DNA of 7,373 nucleotides. It comes from Bacillota bacterium (GTDB lineage: Bacteria; Bacillota; Clostridia; Acetivibrionales; DSM-2933). Within the stretch, counting starts at the first letter, position 1; each line of letters starts with the position of its first letter. Below the pieces are notes generated by a model. The model worked only from the letters and a program-made list of their open reading frames with translations, did no database searches and was not told where the DNA came from. The position numbers and the translations under genes are program-made. The stretch covers positions 1-7,373 of the forward strand of contig JAEZNF010000078.1 of the NCBI GenBank assembly GCA_023441845.1, in the 5' to 3' direction. Shown piece after piece: positions 6,881 through 7,373 of this stretch.

Positions 6881-7090
6881 ACTATTCGAAGATATAAATT
6901 ATCCGCTAAAATGCTGACCAAATAGTATAACACACACAAATAATTACCCATGAAAATATAAATTTTATATATATACTTTTCAAAACAATGTAGCCTCTAA
7001 TATAAATTTACCACATACTATAAACCACATTTAACATATCACTATATCAATTACATATTATGTATTGTATTATATATACACTTTTATATT
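6881..7090. other. AT-rich intergenic stretch without a recognisable gene
   Basis: This stretch is dominated by A/T runs and alternating TA (for example around 6961-6976 and 7071-7078). Apart from the promoter-like pair I see no credible coding region, RNA family or repeat. The longest ATG-started frame noticed on the minus strand is 16 codons without a ribosome binding site. Confidence 0.6.
6955..6983 (-). promoter_or_regulatory. Promoter-like pair upstream of the orphan terminator
   Basis: TTGAAA (6978-6983) and TATATT (6955-6960) are separated by 17 bp on the minus strand. A transcript would start near 6948 and end at the terminator, giving about 115 nt. The region is very AT-rich, so such matches occur by chance. 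Confidence 0.3.
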
Positions 7091-7095
7091 ATGAC

Positions 7096-7146
7096 AAGTC
7101 CTATTTTTGCAAAAAACAAACTTAAAGTCCTATTTTTGCAAAAAAC
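7096..7146. repeat. Two 22-bp direct repeats, possible end of a lost insertion sequence
   Basis: The sequence beginning aagtcctatttttgcaaaa occurs identically at 7096-7117 and 7125-7146, a 29-bp period. The palindrome TTTTTGCAAAAA is inside each copy, and AACTTAAAGT follows each copy (7119-7128 and 7144-7153) and recurs at 6859-6868. The outer copy is preceded by TGAC at 7092-7095, so the patch begins TGACAAG. IS21-family elements are known to carry repeated transposase-binding sites at TG...CA ends, and this layout fits a right end. No transposase gene remains, so the call is tentative. Confidence 0.6.
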
Positions 7147-7231
7147 TTAAAGTACTCATTGAGCTAATATCCTCAGGATGAATGTATTCTGCTCCAGTGT
7201 CTACCAAGTTACTGATAAAATAGCAAAAGCC
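7130..7231 (-). pseudogene. Possible C-terminal coding remnant ending inside the repeats
   Basis: On the minus strand a frame of about 33 codons without a start reads ...NLVDTGAEYIHPED and then ISSMSTLSFLQK, ending at a TAG (7130-7132) inside the inner 22-bp repeat. The frame closes upstream at a TAA within the ssrA terminator. Its protein-like composition and its end next to the repeats suggest the tail of a gene from a decayed mobile element. I do not recognise the family, and a chance open frame of this length is quite possible. Confidence 0.25.
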
Positions 7232-7248
7232 GCTTGATTAGCGGCTTT
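7226..7248 (-). terminator. Intrinsic terminator of ssrA
   Basis: Minus strand AAAGCCGCT-AATCA-AGCGGCTTT, a perfect 9-bp stem with a five-base loop, is followed by TGCTATTTT. It lies three bases after the CCA end of the tmRNA and faces the right way. The T-tract is interrupted. Confidence 0.85.
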
Positions 7249-7251
7249 CAT

Positions 7252-7373
7252 TGGTGGAGGCGAGGGGAGTCGAACCCCTGTCCGAAACCATATCCACATG
7301 TGCTTCTACGGGTGTATCCCTTAATTTAGCATTCCTGACGCGCATCCCCCAAGGGCAGGGTCTACGCTACCGT
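7252..7373 (-). ncRNA. ssrA: tmRNA (3' part; 5' part outside window)
   Basis: The minus strand ends CTCGCCTCCACCA with an encoded CCA at 7252-7254. Upstream lie the T-arm CAGGGGTTCGACTCCCCT (stem and TTCGA loop at 7264-7278), the conserved GGTTTCGGAC, and GTAGAAGCACATGTGGATAT, the 3' strand of the long helix next to the tRNA-like domain. Further upstream the GC-rich ACCCTGCCCTTGGGGGAT segment is probably part of a downstream pseudoknot. The 5' half, including the resume codon and tag frame, is outside the window. tmRNA with SmpB frees stalled ribosomes and tags their products for degradation. Confidence 0.96.

Noticed and set aside
6980..7030. 16-codon frame starting ATGTGGTTT on the minus strand
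   Set aside because: No ribosome binding site, overlaps the promoter-like element and is of a length expected by chance.
7096..7146. CRISPR array
   Set aside because: Only two repeat copies separated by 7 bp, with no spacer of usual length and an AT-rich palindromic core; not a CRISPR array.
7201..7251. 16-codon frame starting ATGAAAGCC on the minus strand right after the tmRNA
   Set aside because: It runs through the ssrA terminator stem and has no ribosome binding site; the start falls one base after the tmRNA CCA end.
7252..7373. A tRNA gene
   Set aside because: The T-arm and CCA end look like a tRNA, but there is no anticodon arm or D-arm at tRNA distance; the upstream conserved sequence is that of tmRNA.

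Overview
The window is almost filled by one very large gene on the minus strand. It starts at 6503 with a TTG codon and stays open to the window edge (at least 2167 codons, no stop). It is preceded by about 750 bp of AT-rich intergenic DNA, and the 3' end of the tmRNA gene ssrA lies at the right edge on the same strand. The gene was read by translating the minus strand codon by codon. The AT-rich composition, the signal peptide with a strong GGGGGA ribosome binding site, and a dockerin and a cohesin-type domain in one extracellular protein suggest a Gram-positive anaerobe of the cellulosome-forming Clostridia (Ruminiclostridium/Acetivibrio/Pseudobacteroides type). The species cannot be fixed from the sequence.

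The predicted product is a secreted mosaic. In order it holds: a signal peptide (1-27), a Ser/Thr/Lys-rich stretch and subtilase-type propeptide (about 28-192), a subtilisin-like S8 peptidase with all catalytic residues (D247, H304, N391, S458), a Pro/Thr linker, a fibronectin-III-like domain (about 566-668), three bacterial pre-peptidase C-terminal (PPC) domains (about 705-1057), a cohesin-type domain (about 1064-1225), a beta-sandwich linker domain (about 1229-1340), a two-loop dockerin (about 1344-1401), a duplicated beta-rich unit with an exact 215-residue period (about 1409-1795), a six-blade kelch propeller (about 1833-2088), and the opening of an RHS/YD-repeat protein (from about 2123). 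The RHS body and any C-terminal toxin-like tip lie outside the window.

The intergenic region, read on the minus strand from ssrA toward the gene, holds: the ssrA terminator; a degenerate patch with two 22-bp direct repeats that looks like the end of a lost insertion sequence; a very AT-rich stretch with a promoter-like pair; an orphan intrinsic terminator; and a candidate promoter with a leader of about 220 nt that can fold, including a UUCG-capped hairpin. The plus-strand open frames in this window are shadows of the large gene. The most interesting content is the combination of protease, cohesin, dockerin, kelch and RHS in a single polypeptide.
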